Assembly (NCBI GenBank): GCA_964346275.1
Contig: CAYFUR010000023.1
Coordinates: 1 to 40,193 of the forward strand
DNA length: 40,193 nt
DNA from: CAYFUR01 sp964346275
Lineage (GTDB): Bacteria; Sumerlaeota; Sumerlaeia; SLMS01
Direction of reading: 5' to 3'
Part shown: positions 8,559 to 16,375 of the stretch, one piece after another
Layout of the letters: every line of letters begins with the position of its first letter
Position numbering within the stretch: the stretch's first letter is position 1
Notes under the pieces: model-generated
The model's input: the letters and a program-made list of their open reading frames with translations, nothing else
Database searches by the model: none
What the model was told of the DNA's origin: nothing
Translations under genes and position numbers: made by a program

Positions 8559-9835
8559 CGCAGCACTCTCCAGAAGAGAAGAATCCCGACACCGCCGATG
8601 AGCAGGTTGGGCGACATAAAGGCGAGGAAGGTGTAGGGGCTGTTTGCCATGCCAATGGCGCCCGCCAGCGTGAGCATGACATAATACAAAATGAGGAGGA
8701 ACAGGGCGAGGATAAAGGCGAGGCTCTTGGCGCGTGGACGAAGCTCCACAGCGAGGGGGATGGCGATGAGCACGAAGGCCAGGAGGCTCCAGGGAAGGGT
8801 CAGTCGCCGATAAAGCTCGTTGCGCGTGGCGAGGTGCCTCTCCCACTGTCTTCTCTCCCCTTTGTCCTGGCTGTTGATGGAGCCTTCCGGAAGCTGCTTC
8901 ACTGTTTCCCTCAGTTCGGAAAGTGTCAGGAGCCTGGGATCACCCTCTTCGAGATCTCCTTCATCCACTTCTGGCCGGATATATCGGATCATACTGGAGA
9001 ACCGGAGGTGGGTTTCCGACTCCATGTCGTTGATCTTCCAGTCTTTACTATCGTCGGGATATTTGATTTCCGTGACGGAGAGAGGAAAAACGATGCCGCC
9101 TTCGAGTTCGAGTTTCACTTCCCTTGACTCAAGATTCCCCTGGATGAGTCCGCCGTCGGCGAAAATGAGCATTTCGCTGCGGCGTTCCATGCTGGATCCA
9201 TCCGCCAGGTATTGCTCTCCCTCATCTTCCGCGAGGGCGATGTTGGTGCCGGCGATGTCCTCGGTACCGCCTTTCAGGCGGAGAGCGACCTGCTCCATGC
9301 GCAGGGTGAAGGGTCCGTCCGTGCTCCGTGCGGGAACTTTTTCTTCATAGAAAAGTGAGAGATCGGCGCCATCGGTTTCCAGTTCGTAAGCGCGTCCGGG
9401 CTCGAGATTTGTCAGGATTTCGAATTGGATGCGCTCTTCTTTGCTGAGGAGGCGCTTCCACATGTTTGGAAGCAGGTCGAAGCCGCTGACCATGAGGAGT
9501 ACCGACCCCACGCCAGCAAGAATAAAGACCGGCATGAAGATGCGGGGGAGAGAAATCCCCGCGACGCGCATGGCGAGGATTTCGTTTTCAGCGGTGAGGC
9601 GGCCGATCCCAAGCAGGCTTCCGAGCAACGCGGCCATCGGGATCGTAATGATGATAAGCGTGACACTGATGATTCCGAGGAATTCGAGGAAAATACCGAT
9701 GCCCACACCCGCTTCGAGGAGCAGTTCGGCATAGCGAAAGAGCTGGCGCAGCATCATCAGAAAAGAAAAAAACAGAATGCTGATGACAATGGGCCCGATC
9801 AGCTCGCGGAGGACATATCGCTGGAGAATCTTCAC
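8555..9835 (-). CDS. LptF/LptG family lipopolysaccharide export permease
   Basis: Inner-membrane permease of the LptB2FG transporter, which extracts lipopolysaccharide and passes it to the periplasmic bridge. The 426-residue product has two N-terminal helices followed by IPMAALLGSLLGIGRLTAENEILAMRVAGIS, the classic YjgP/YjgQ coupling region, then a large periplasmic beta-jellyroll part (about residues 135-330) and three C-terminal helices. I take the GTG at 9835, since the product then begins VKILQRYVLREL like the family. An ATG at 9910 in the same frame gives a 25-residue extension but sits inside the loop of a strong terminator hairpin, so it is unlikely. A second LptF/G copy is not in view; LptF versus LptG cannot be decided. 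Confidence 0.9.
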   Translation of the reverse strand: MKILQRYVLRELIGPIVISILFFSFLMMLRQLFRYAELLLEAGVGIGIFLEFLGIISVTLIIITIPMAALLGSLLGIGRLTAENEILAMRVAGISLPRIFMPVFILAGVGSVLLMVSGFDLLPNMWKRLLSKEERIQFEILTNLEPGRAYELETDGADLSLFYEEKVPARSTDGPFTLRMEQVALRLKGGTEDIAGTNIALAEDEGEQYLADGSSMERRSEMLIFADGGLIQGNLESREVKLELEGGIVFPLSVTEIKYPDDSKDWKINDMESETHLRFSSMIRYIRPEVDEGDLEEGDPRLLTLSELRETVKQLPEGSINSQDKGERRQWERHLATRNELYRRLTLPWSLLAFVLIAIPLAVELRPRAKSLAFILALFLLILYYVMLTLAGAIGMANSPYTFLAFMSPNLLIGGVGILLFWRVLR

Positions 9836-9894
9836 AGAGGAAACGGGCTCGGGAAGAGGATAAAGATCAGCCGCACGGTGGTGGGCGGAAATAA

Positions 9895-9926
9895 GCTGAC
9901 CGGTTTTCATGGGAAAACCGGTCAGC
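9895..9926 (-). terminator. Strong intrinsic terminator after the ArsC/Spx-like gene
   Basis: Perfect 14-bp inverted repeat (GCTGACCGGTTTTC, 9895-9908; GAAAACCGGTCAGC, 9913-9926) around a 4-base loop. On the minus strand it is followed by TTATTT, so it fits an intrinsic terminator 40 bases after the ArsC/Spx-like stop codon at 9967. It separates that gene from the lptF-purC operon, which would then need its own promoter between about 9836 and 9894. Confidence 0.8.
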
Positions 9927-9966
9927 CTTCGAGTCACTTTGGTTCTCAGATCAGCGAGGTCAAGGC

Positions 9967-10317
9967 TTATAGATTATCAAACTCCTTGAGTTCCTCGATG
10001 TCGTTTCCAAAAACGGCGATTTTCCCAGACACACTGATGGGACGCTTGATCAGACCCGGGAACCGCATCATGAGTTCGATGGCCCCCTTTTTGGTCGGCG
10101 GGTCGTCTTTCAGGCCGTGTTCGCGGTAAGCGGTGGAACGTGTATTGAGATATGCCTTCACATTTTTTGCATCAATATGAGTTTCCAGGAGCGAGCGAGG
10201 CGGAGGGTAATCTTCGAGATCTCGAAGGTCCAATTCATGTCCTCGGTCTTCGAGAAATTTTTTTACCTCCCTGCTCGTTTTGCACTTGGGTTTCCAGTAA
10301 AAGGTGACTTTTGCCAT
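9967..10317 (-). CDS. ArsC/Spx/MgsR-family thioredoxin-fold protein
   Basis: A 116-residue thioredoxin-fold protein of the arsenate reductase (ArsC)/Spx group. It opens with VTFYWKPKCKTSREVKKFLEDRG, where Cys12 sits in the ArsC-type position (C-x-x-S rather than the C-x-x-C of redox-active Spx). PTKKGAIELMMRFPGLIKRPI follows, matching the family's 'hPxLIxRPI' segment with the conserved Arg-Pro. The C-terminus has SGKIAVFGND. With one N-terminal Cys it could reduce arsenate or another oxyanion with glutaredoxin, or act as a regulatory Spx-like factor; no ars genes are nearby. ATG 10317 gives the family-like start; a GTG at 10326 is an alternative. It is a monocistronic unit closed by the hairpin at 9895-9926. 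Confidence 0.85.
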   Translation of the reverse strand: MAKVTFYWKPKCKTSREVKKFLEDRGHELDLRDLEDYPPPRSLLETHIDAKNVKAYLNTRSTAYREHGLKDDPPTKKGAIELMMRFPGLIKRPISVSGKIAVFGNDIEELKEFDNL

Positions 10318-10592
10318 GTTGATCACCGGATCCTGTTGGCGGAGGTTTAAAAATCAAGTCCGCAGCTTAGACCACAAAGGGTGCCGCGATTTCAAGGTTC
10401 AATTTGACTCGTGCGGATTCTTTTGCGCCACGTGTGTTTCTGTCAAACACTGGAATTTGGGATTTTGCATGGTCATACCGGGGTGTTCCGGGCGGGGTTT
10501 CCGCCGCGCTTTCGGGCTCCCGCCGGACTCATCCCATTTACCTTGACACTCGAGGGGGTTCCTAGGAAGAAAGCGCGCTCCCAAGAGCTATT

Positions 10593-10611
10593 GCCAGCCC
10601 CCGGGGCTGGC
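10593..10611. repeat. Short GC palindrome in the leader of the nucleoside phosphorylase gene
   Basis: GCCAGCCCC (10593-10601) and GGGGCTGGC (10603-10611) form a perfect 9-bp inverted repeat around one base. With such a small loop it would open to a 7-bp stem in RNA; as DNA it could be a protein-binding palindrome. It has no U-tract. Confidence 0.4.
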
Positions 10612-10623
10612 CCGCTTCCGTTT

Positions 10624-10707
10624 GGAACCCTGAAAATGCCCAAGTTAGCCCAGAGCACCCACCGAACTCCCGCCAAGAACCGGGAGGGGCACGCTCTCCC
10701 GGGTTCC
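10624..10707 (+). promoter_or_regulatory. Leader with mutually exclusive hairpins upstream of punA
   Basis: CTCCCG (10667-10672) can pair with CGGGAG (10681-10686), but the same CGGGAG segment, extended to 10677-10686, can instead pair with CTCCCGGGTTC (10696-10706, one bulge). The GGGTTCC at 10701-10707 can also pair with GGAACCC at 10624-10630, and another copy of GGGTTCC lies near 10557-10563. Competing stems are the layout of attenuators and riboswitches, but no U-tract follows and the last stem ends about 56 bases before the start codon. Regulatory role is inference. Confidence 0.3.
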
Positions 10708-10763
10708 TCCTGCCCTGGTCTTACCTCTGCTCATTCTACGTTAAAGCACCGGAGCGTTCACTT

Positions 10764-11582
10764 ATGAGCCTTTACGGCCGGATTGAAGAAGCGTGTTCAT
10801 TTATTCAGGAGAAGGTTTCCATTAAGCCTTCCGTCGGGATTATCTGCGGAACGGGGATGGGCTCGCTCGGCGACCTTCCCGAGAATGTGCAGAAGATCCC
10901 ATACGACCAGATTCCTCACTTCCCGGTTTCCACGGTGGAAAGCCATCATGGCTTTCTGTGCTGCGGAAAACTGGGTGGCAAAGAAGCCGTTGTGATGCAG
11001 GGGCGGTTTCATCGCTACGAGGGGTATACGATGGAGCAGGTCACGTTTCCCGTGCGCGTGATGAAGGCGCTGGGCGTGGAAACGCTGATTATCATGAACG
11101 CGGTGGGCAGCGTGAATCCGCTGATTCCCGTGGGGTCCCTGATGATTGTCACGGATCATATCAATATGATGGGGGACAATCCGCTGATCGGACCGAATGA
11201 CGACCGGTTGGGCCCGCGCTTTCCCGACATGAGCCAGCCTTATAATCGCGAATTGATCGCCAAGCTGGAACAGGTGGGCCTGGAAAAGAAGATTAAAACG
11301 CACAAGGGCGTGCTGGTTGCCGTGACGGGTCCGAACCTGGAGACGGCGGCGGAATATCGGATGTTCCAACGCGTGGGTGCCGACTGCGTGACGATGTCGA
11401 CGATCCCCGAGGTTCTTGTGGCCGCGCATTCCGGGCTTCGGGCGGTCGCGCTCTCGACAATTACCGATGCCTGCCTCCCCGATGCGCTCGAGCCGGCGGA
11501 TGTTTCGGAGATTATCGCCATCGCCAACAGCCGCGAGGAAGATCGCTGCGGGCTGGTTCTTGGCCTGATCGAAAAACTCTGA
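10764..11582 (+). CDS. punA: Purine nucleoside phosphorylase (trimeric PNP family)
   Basis: Cleaves inosine/guanosine-type nucleosides with phosphate to base and ribose-1-phosphate in purine salvage. The 272-residue length fits the trimeric family. Motifs: VGIICGTGMGSLGDL (phosphate-loop region), HFPVSTVESHHG, GRFHRYEGYTMEQVTFPVRVMKALGVETLIIMNAVGSVNP (the PNP/MTAP signature around the base site), MIVTDHINMMGDNPLIGPND, and VTGPNLETAAEYRMFQRVGADCVTMSTIPEV, where the Glu that binds the purine and the STIPE turn are seen. DACLPD near the C-terminus replaces the Asn of the canonical 'TNxA' base-recognition segment with Asp, so base preference (6-oxopurine versus others) is worth caution. GGAG lies 10 bases before ATG 10764. 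ileS follows after 38 bases in the same direction. Confidence 0.93.
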   Translation: MSLYGRIEEACSFIQEKVSIKPSVGIICGTGMGSLGDLPENVQKIPYDQIPHFPVSTVESHHGFLCCGKLGGKEAVVMQGRFHRYEGYTMEQVTFPVRVMKALGVETLIIMNAVGSVNPLIPVGSLMIVTDHINMMGDNPLIGPNDDRLGPRFPDMSQPYNRELIAKLEQVGLEKKIKTHKGVLVAVTGPNLETAAEYRMFQRVGADCVTMSTIPEVLVAAHSGLRAVALSTITDACLPDALEPADVSEIIAIANSREEDRCGLVLGLIEKL

Positions 11583-11620
11583 TTTCACTTTATTTGCGAG
11601 GAGAGGCTTCAGGTTCTTTC

Positions 11621-14440
11621 ATGAGTAAGACAACTTCGGAATTCGATTACAGCCAGACCGTGAATCTCCCCCGAACGGAGTTTCCCCAGCGCGGGAACTT
11701 GCCTCAGCGTGAGCCTGATGCGCTGGCCCGCTGGGGAGAGGAGCGAATTCCGGAGAAGCTTTCCTCGCGGACCGAGCGCCAGGAATATGTTCTGCACGAC
11801 GGTCCGCCTTACGCCAATGGCGACATTCATATTGGCCATGCGCTCAACAAGGTGCTGAAGGACATCATCGTCCGATACAAGACGATGAGCGGCTTCCGGG
11901 CGCGTTACGTTCCCGGGTGGGACTGCCACGGCCTGCCGATTGAGCAAAAGGTGGTGGATCAGCTTCGGAAGGAAAAGACATACAACGAGAAGTCGCCCTT
12001 GGAAATCCGGATGCTCTGCGCGGAATACGCCTCGAAATGGGTGGACGTGCAGCGCGAGCAGTTCAAGCGCCTGGGTGTCGGCGGTGATTGGGACAATCCG
12101 TATATTACGATGGAGCCTCGCTTTGAGGTGGCTGTGCTGGATGCCCTGCGCGATCTGGTGGAGAAGGGCTATGTCTATAAAGGGCTGAAGGTCGTCCACT
12201 GGGATCCGGTGTTTGAGACGGCGCTGGCTGAAGCAGAGCTTGAATACAACGACAACCACACGTCGCCATCGGTCTACGTCAAGTTTCCCTTCGCTTCAAA
12301 GCCTCCGGTGAAATCGCTTCAGAATGGCAATGCGAGCATAGTGATTTGGACGACGACGCCCTGGACGCTGCCGGCGAATCTGGGAATCACGCTGCACCCT
12401 GAACTGCAGTATTACGCCTACAAGGTGAACGGTGAAACCTTGGTGATCGCCCGGGGTTTGCTGGAGGCCTTCAAAGAAGACACGGGGTTGAAGGATGGCG
12501 AGGTGCTCGAGGAATTCCTGGGCAAGGATCTCGATCGCCAGATCTGCCGCCATCCGCTGATCCCGGAAAAAGAATCACTGGTGATGCTGGGCGAGCATGT
12601 GACGCTCGAGCAAGGCACCGGCTGTGTTCATACTGCCCCGGGCCACGGCGTGGAGGACTTTGAAATCGGCCAGGAATACGGGCTGGATGTGTTCAACCCG
12701 GTGGACGAGCGGGGGCGCTTTACCCAGGACTATCCGGATATGGCTGGCCGCAACGTCTTCGAAGCGAATGAGGCGATCGTCATCAAGCTGAAAAAAGATG
12801 GTTTGCTGTTGGGGCATAAGTCCTACAAGCACAGCTATCCATACTCCTGGCGTTCGCGCCAGCCGGTGATCATGCGGGCCACCGAGCAGTGGTTCATGGC
12901 AGTGGACAAAGACGGTTTGCGGGAGAAAGCTGTCGAGGAATGCGACAATGTGGAGTGGGTGCCTCACTGGGGATATGAGCGCATTTCGAATATGCTCAAG
13001 TCACGGCCCGACTGGTGTCTTTCGCGCCAGCGGTCCTGGGGCGTGCCGATCCCTTCGATCTATGACAAAGAGAGGGGGGGGAGCCATCTCCTGACGGAAG
13101 TGATCGAACGGTTCCGATCCATTGTGGCGGAGGAAGGAACGGACGCCTGGTTCGCCCGTCCTCTGGAGGATTTCCTGCCCGATTCCATGAAGGGGGAGGC
13201 GGACCGTTACGAGAAGGAATTCAATTGCCTGGACGTGTGGTTTGACTCGGGATCGACGCACCTGGCGGTGTTGAACGATCAATACGGGCTGACATGGCCA
13301 GCGGATCTTTATCTCGAGGGAAGCGACCAGCATCGCGGGTGGTTCCAGTCGTCGATGTGGGTGTCGCTGGGTGTAAAGGGCAAGGCTCCCTATCGCACGG
13401 TGCTGACCCACGGGTTCGTGCTGGATGAACTGAAGCGGCCGATGTCAAAGTCTCTGGGCAATGTGATCAGCCCTCTGAAGGTCATCGACCAGATGGGTGC
13501 GGACGTGCTGAGGATGTGGGTGTCTTCGGAAGATTACCGCGGTGACGTGTCGATTTCCCAGAATTCCCTCAAACAAATCTCACAAGCTTATCGTCGTATT
13601 CGCAACACGCTGCGGTTCATGCTGGGAAACCTCTTTGATTTCGACCCGAAGGAAAACGCGCTGTCGACGCAGGAGCTAGGCGAGGACGATCGCTATACGC
13701 TGCTCCGTCTCAACGAACTGGTGCGGCGCGTGACCGAGGCCTACGAGAAATTTGAGTTCCATCGAGTCTATCACCTGGTGAATGGCTTCTGTGTCACGAG
13801 CCTTGGCTCGCTTTACCTGGATATCACGAAAGACCGGCTATATTGCCAGGCGCCGGACGATCGCGGACGGCGTGCGACGCAAACAGTGTTGAATGAGACG
13901 GGACGGGTGTTGGCGCGGCTGCTTGCGCCGATCCTCCCGTTCACTGCGGACGAGGCCTGGCGCCATTTGCCAGGCGAAGATCGCGAGGAGTGCGTTCATC
14001 TGGCGGATTTTCCCGCGCCCCGTGAAGATTGGGACGATCAGAAGCTGGGGGAGAAGTTTGAGCGGTTGCTGGCGCTTCGCGAAGAGGTGACGCGGCGGAT
14101 CGAGCCATTGCGCTCGAAGGAAAACAAGGTGATTGGCAATTCTCTGGAGGCGCAGGTGACGCTGCGCAGCCAGGATCCGGAGACTCTTGGCTTTCTCGAG
14201 TCGAACCTGAGTCTTCTCCCCTCTTTCTTCATTGTGTCGCATGTGGACGTGGAGGAGGGCGACCCGGGCGAAGTGGACGAAACTCTGCGCACAGCCGGTT
14301 TGCAGGTGAGCGTGGATGCTGTGAAATCGAGCGGTGAAAAGTGCCCCCGGTGCTGGCGCTGGATGCGCGATGTTGGGCAGGATGCGGATCATCCGGAGCT
14401 TTGCGGCCGGTGTGCCGATGCTATGAGGAGGATTTCGTGA
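11621..14440 (+). CDS. ileS: Isoleucine--tRNA ligase
   Basis: Class I aminoacyl-tRNA synthetase, 939 residues, charging tRNA-Ile with isoleucine and editing valine. ATG 11621 is chosen over an upstream in-frame start because AGG sits seven bases before it. The HIGH motif is at residues 70-73 (DGPPYANGDIHIGHALNK), the CP1 editing domain follows with WTTTPWTLPAN and GTGCVHTAPGHGVEDF, then WFDSGSTHLAV and GSDQHRGWFQSS. The KMSKS loop reads PMSKS (607-611) after KR, so the first Lys is replaced by Pro. The C-terminal zinc finger is intact (C908-x2-C911, C928-x2-C931), which classes it with the bacterial type 1 enzymes. The lspA gene that often follows ileS is absent; a DksA-like gene begins two bases after the stop. 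Confidence 0.98.
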   Translation: MSKTTSEFDYSQTVNLPRTEFPQRGNLPQREPDALARWGEERIPEKLSSRTERQEYVLHDGPPYANGDIHIGHALNKVLKDIIVRYKTMSGFRARYVPGWDCHGLPIEQKVVDQLRKEKTYNEKSPLEIRMLCAEYASKWVDVQREQFKRLGVGGDWDNPYITMEPRFEVAVLDALRDLVEKGYVYKGLKVVHWDPVFETALAEAELEYNDNHTSPSVYVKFPFASKPPVKSLQNGNASIVIWTTTPWTLPANLGITLHPELQYYAYKVNGETLVIARGLLEAFKEDTGLKDGEVLEEFLGKDLDRQICRHPLIPEKESLVMLGEHVTLEQGTGCVHTAPGHGVEDFEIGQEYGLDVFNPVDERGRFTQDYPDMAGRNVFEANEAIVIKLKKDGLLLGHKSYKHSYPYSWRSRQPVIMRATEQWFMAVDKDGLREKAVEECDNVEWVPHWGYERISNMLKSRPDWCLSRQRSWGVPIPSIYDKERGGSHLLTEVIERFRSIVAEEGTDAWFARPLEDFLPDSMKGEADRYEKEFNCLDVWFDSGSTHLAVLNDQYGLTWPADLYLEGSDQHRGWFQSSMWVSLGVKGKAPYRTVLTHGFVLDELKRPMSKSLGNVISPLKVIDQMGADVLRMWVSSEDYRGDVSISQNSLKQISQAYRRIRNTLRFMLGNLFDFDPKENALSTQELGEDDRYTLLRLNELVRRVTEAYEKFEFHRVYHLVNGFCVTSLGSLYLDITKDRLYCQAPDDRGRRATQTVLNETGRVLARLLAPILPFTADEAWRHLPGEDREECVHLADFPAPREDWDDQKLGEKFERLLALREEVTRRIEPLRSKENKVIGNSLEAQVTLRSQDPETLGFLESNLSLLPSFFIVSHVDVEEGDPGEVDETLRTAGLQVSVDAVKSSGEKCPRCWRWMRDVGQDADHPELCGRCADAMRRIS

Positions 14441-14441
14441 C

Positions 14442-15539
14442 GTGACACGTTCCACCAAGAAAATCGAAGCTGCCGAGGAAAAGAAAGCGGCTTCCCCGCG
14501 GCGAAGAAAGAAATCCGCGGCCAAGTCGTCTGCCTCGACGCGCAAGACGAAGAGCACCGGCACGGGCAAAAAGGCGGTTCCCGCCAAGAAAACAGCGCCT
14601 GGATCGAAGAAGAGTGTGGGGAGCAGCGCGAAAAAGCCCCAGACTGCGAAGAAGGGCGGGGCGGCGGCGAAGAAAAGTGCAAAGCGCCCCACCTCGTCGA
14701 AGCCGGAGAAGCCGGCCTCCGGCTCGGCCAGCAGCAAGAAGAAGCAATCCCCGTCGAAAAAAGCCACTCAACCCGCGGCTGCAAAGAAGAAGACCGCAGC
14801 AAAGCGGACCACGAAAGCCGATACTTCCAAGGACACAAAGAAGTCCATGACCCGAAAGACAAAATCGGAATCCGCCAGCAAGAAGGCGAAAACCGCAAAG
14901 ACGGAAGAAACCGAGAAGACCAAATCGCGGAGCCAGCACCTGCGCAAACTGCTGGAGCTTCGCCAGGGCGGAAGCAAGAAAGCGGCAAAGAACGGCTCGA
15001 AGAAGACTTCTTCGAGTTCAACGGCCTCGACCTCGACCGCGAAGAAGAGGGCGACGGCGAAGACACCAAAGGCCAGCGCCAGCGCCAACGGCAAGAAGCC
15101 GGCTCCCGCTCCGAAGAAGAAGGTGCGGAAGAAGGCGCCCTATAAGAAGTCAGAGTTGAAGGAGTTGAAGCAGCTGCTGGAGGAAGAGCGCGAGGCGCTG
15201 CTGCGCGACCTGCGCCAGCTCGATGAAATCGCCGACAGCGGCCGGGAAACAACCCACGCGACCTTTTCGAGCCACCAGGTGGATGCGGCTTCGGAAAGCT
15301 CCTCCATGGAGAGCACCTTTATCCAGCGGCGACTGGAAGAAGAGCGCTTCTCGCAGGTTTCCGAGGCGCTGATTCGCCTGGAAAAAGGGACATTCGGCTT
15401 GTGCGAAATGTGCTCTGATGATCCGGCGGGGCTCTGCGAAACCTGCCCCTTTATTCCCATCGAGCGTCTTCGCGCCAAGCCGTTTGCCAAGATGTGTATT
15501 TCGCTCCGGAGAGAACTCGAGAAGAAATCCGGGCGGTAA
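14442..15539 (+). CDS. DksA/TraR-like protein with a long histone H1-like Lys/Ala tail
   Basis: A 365-residue two-part protein starting at GTG 14442, with AGGAGG ten bases upstream inside ileS. Residues 1 to ~235 are almost only Lys, Ala, Ser, Thr, Pro and Gly with AKK/PKK/SKK repeats, like eukaryotic H1 or bacterial Hc1-type tails that bind DNA non-specifically. Residues ~236-365 are DksA/TraR-like: a coiled coil (KSELKELKQLLEEEREALLRDL), then LIRLEKGTFGLCEMC and IPIERLRAKPFAKMC. The zinc finger is altered: C321-x2-C324 is followed by a ten-residue insert with C332-x2-C335, and the last pair is reduced to C352 with Leu where the fourth Cys belongs. The role is inferred as RNA-polymerase or nucleoid modulator. 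Its stop abuts the next start (TAA/ATG). Confidence 0.85.
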   Translation: MTRSTKKIEAAEEKKAASPRRRKKSAAKSSASTRKTKSTGTGKKAVPAKKTAPGSKKSVGSSAKKPQTAKKGGAAAKKSAKRPTSSKPEKPASGSASSKKKQSPSKKATQPAAAKKKTAAKRTTKADTSKDTKKSMTRKTKSESASKKAKTAKTEETEKTKSRSQHLRKLLELRQGGSKKAAKNGSKKTSSSSTASTSTAKKRATAKTPKASASANGKKPAPAPKKKVRKKAPYKKSELKELKQLLEEEREALLRDLRQLDEIADSGRETTHATFSSHQVDAASESSSMESTFIQRRLEEERFSQVSEALIRLEKGTFGLCEMCSDDPAGLCETCPFIPIERLRAKPFAKMCISLRRELEKKSGR

Positions 15540-16301
15540 ATGCCTTTCCGGCAGGGAACGGATAAAGCGGCTGTGCGTCGAATTATTGATCAATATGACA
15601 TTTTGCTCTTCGATGTCTGTTTGACTCTTATGTTTGGCGTTGACCGCTTCTCGGAGAGCGAGGATTTCGCCGCGACTTATCGCGAGTTGGGGGGCGCGTC
15701 GCTCTCCAACACGGAAGTGCAGAGTTATATCTCCGGCCTTTGGAAGGAGATGGCCCGTGATTATAACGACGCAAACCGCTACGATTCGTTCCCCGATGTT
15801 CCCTGGTATTTGAAGAATTCTCCGCTGACAGTTCAGCTGCCGCCGCAGGAGCACCGCCTGCTGGAACAGGTGATCGCTTTTCATGAAGCGGGCTGGATTC
15901 CGGATCACTATGGGCCCGTTTTGCGCGAACTCGCGGAGACCCATCGCCTGGGAATCCTCTCGAATATCAACTCCGCGCGAGACCGTTTCATGGAGGAATT
16001 TCACCGGATTGGCGCAGCGGATCTGTTCGAGGTGATTGTGTTCAGCTCGGAGCATGGCGTGATCAAGCCATCCCCCCGTCTCTTTGAAATCGCCTTGGAG
16101 GAATTCGGGGCTGAGCCCGGGCAATGCCTGTATATCGGAGACAGTCTGGAGCGTGACGTTGCCGGAGCGGGCGCGGCGGGGATCGACTGTGTCTGGGTGA
16201 ACCCTGCCGGCGAATCCCTGGACGGTTCGCAGCATCGTCCGGCCGGTGTCATTCGCGAGGTTTCGGATCTGCTTTCCCTTGCCGCTGTTCCCGCTCAATG
16301 A
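15540..16301 (+). CDS. HAD-superfamily hydrolase with altered motif I
   Basis: A 253-residue Rossmann-fold HAD protein. Its ATG follows the DksA-like stop with no gap, so the two are coupled. Motif I reads LLFDVCLTL: the nucleophile Asp25 is present, but the general acid/base Asp two residues on is Cys27. Motif II is LGILSNIN (Ser), motif III is GVIKPSPRLF (Lys), and motif IV is LYIGDSLERDVAGAGAAGI. A helical cap of about 80 residues lies between motifs I and II, as in subfamily I (dehalogenase/PGP-like). Phosphatases of this superfamily need the second Asp; dehalogenases and phosphonatases replace it. The reaction therefore cannot be stated; phosphatase activity should not be assumed. The C-terminal GVIREVSDLLSL helix is usual for the fold. 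Confidence 0.85.
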   Translation: MPFRQGTDKAAVRRIIDQYDILLFDVCLTLMFGVDRFSESEDFAATYRELGGASLSNTEVQSYISGLWKEMARDYNDANRYDSFPDVPWYLKNSPLTVQLPPQEHRLLEQVIAFHEAGWIPDHYGPVLRELAETHRLGILSNINSARDRFMEEFHRIGAADLFEVIVFSSEHGVIKPSPRLFEIALEEFGAEPGQCLYIGDSLERDVAGAGAAGIDCVWVNPAGESLDGSQHRPAGVIREVSDLLSLAAVPAQ

Positions 16302-16375
16302 ACACCGGAAGAGGACATGCGGGATGGCCGCGTGTCGCTCGTGTTTTCATCGATTCCTGATTTGGAGCATCTGGC

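Larger units (their letters stand above)
10318..10763. other. 446-base divergent intergenic region
   Basis: The region lies between the minus-strand ArsC/Spx-like gene and the plus-strand purine nucleoside phosphorylase and must carry both promoters. A TTGACA at 10543-10548 (plus) has no convincing -10 at 17 bases. I see no RNA gene and no credible protein; the small frames here are Pro/Arg-rich shadows. The right half is rich in complementary segments, described separately at 10593-10611 and 10624-10707. Confidence 0.6.

Noticed and set aside
7662..8846. PurC with a 96-residue N-terminal extension
   Set aside because: The extension lies antisense to nothing but in another frame of lptF, is Pro/Arg/His-rich shadow sequence, and the ATG at 8558 overlapping the lptF stop gives a normal 298-residue enzyme.
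10593..10611. Intrinsic terminator upstream of the nucleoside phosphorylase
   Set aside because: The palindrome has almost no loop and no U-tract on either strand.
14442..15150. The Lys/Ala-rich tail as a frameshifted or repeat-expanded artefact
   Set aside because: The frame is continuous with the DksA-like part, the codons vary instead of repeating exactly, and the start has a good AGGAGG.
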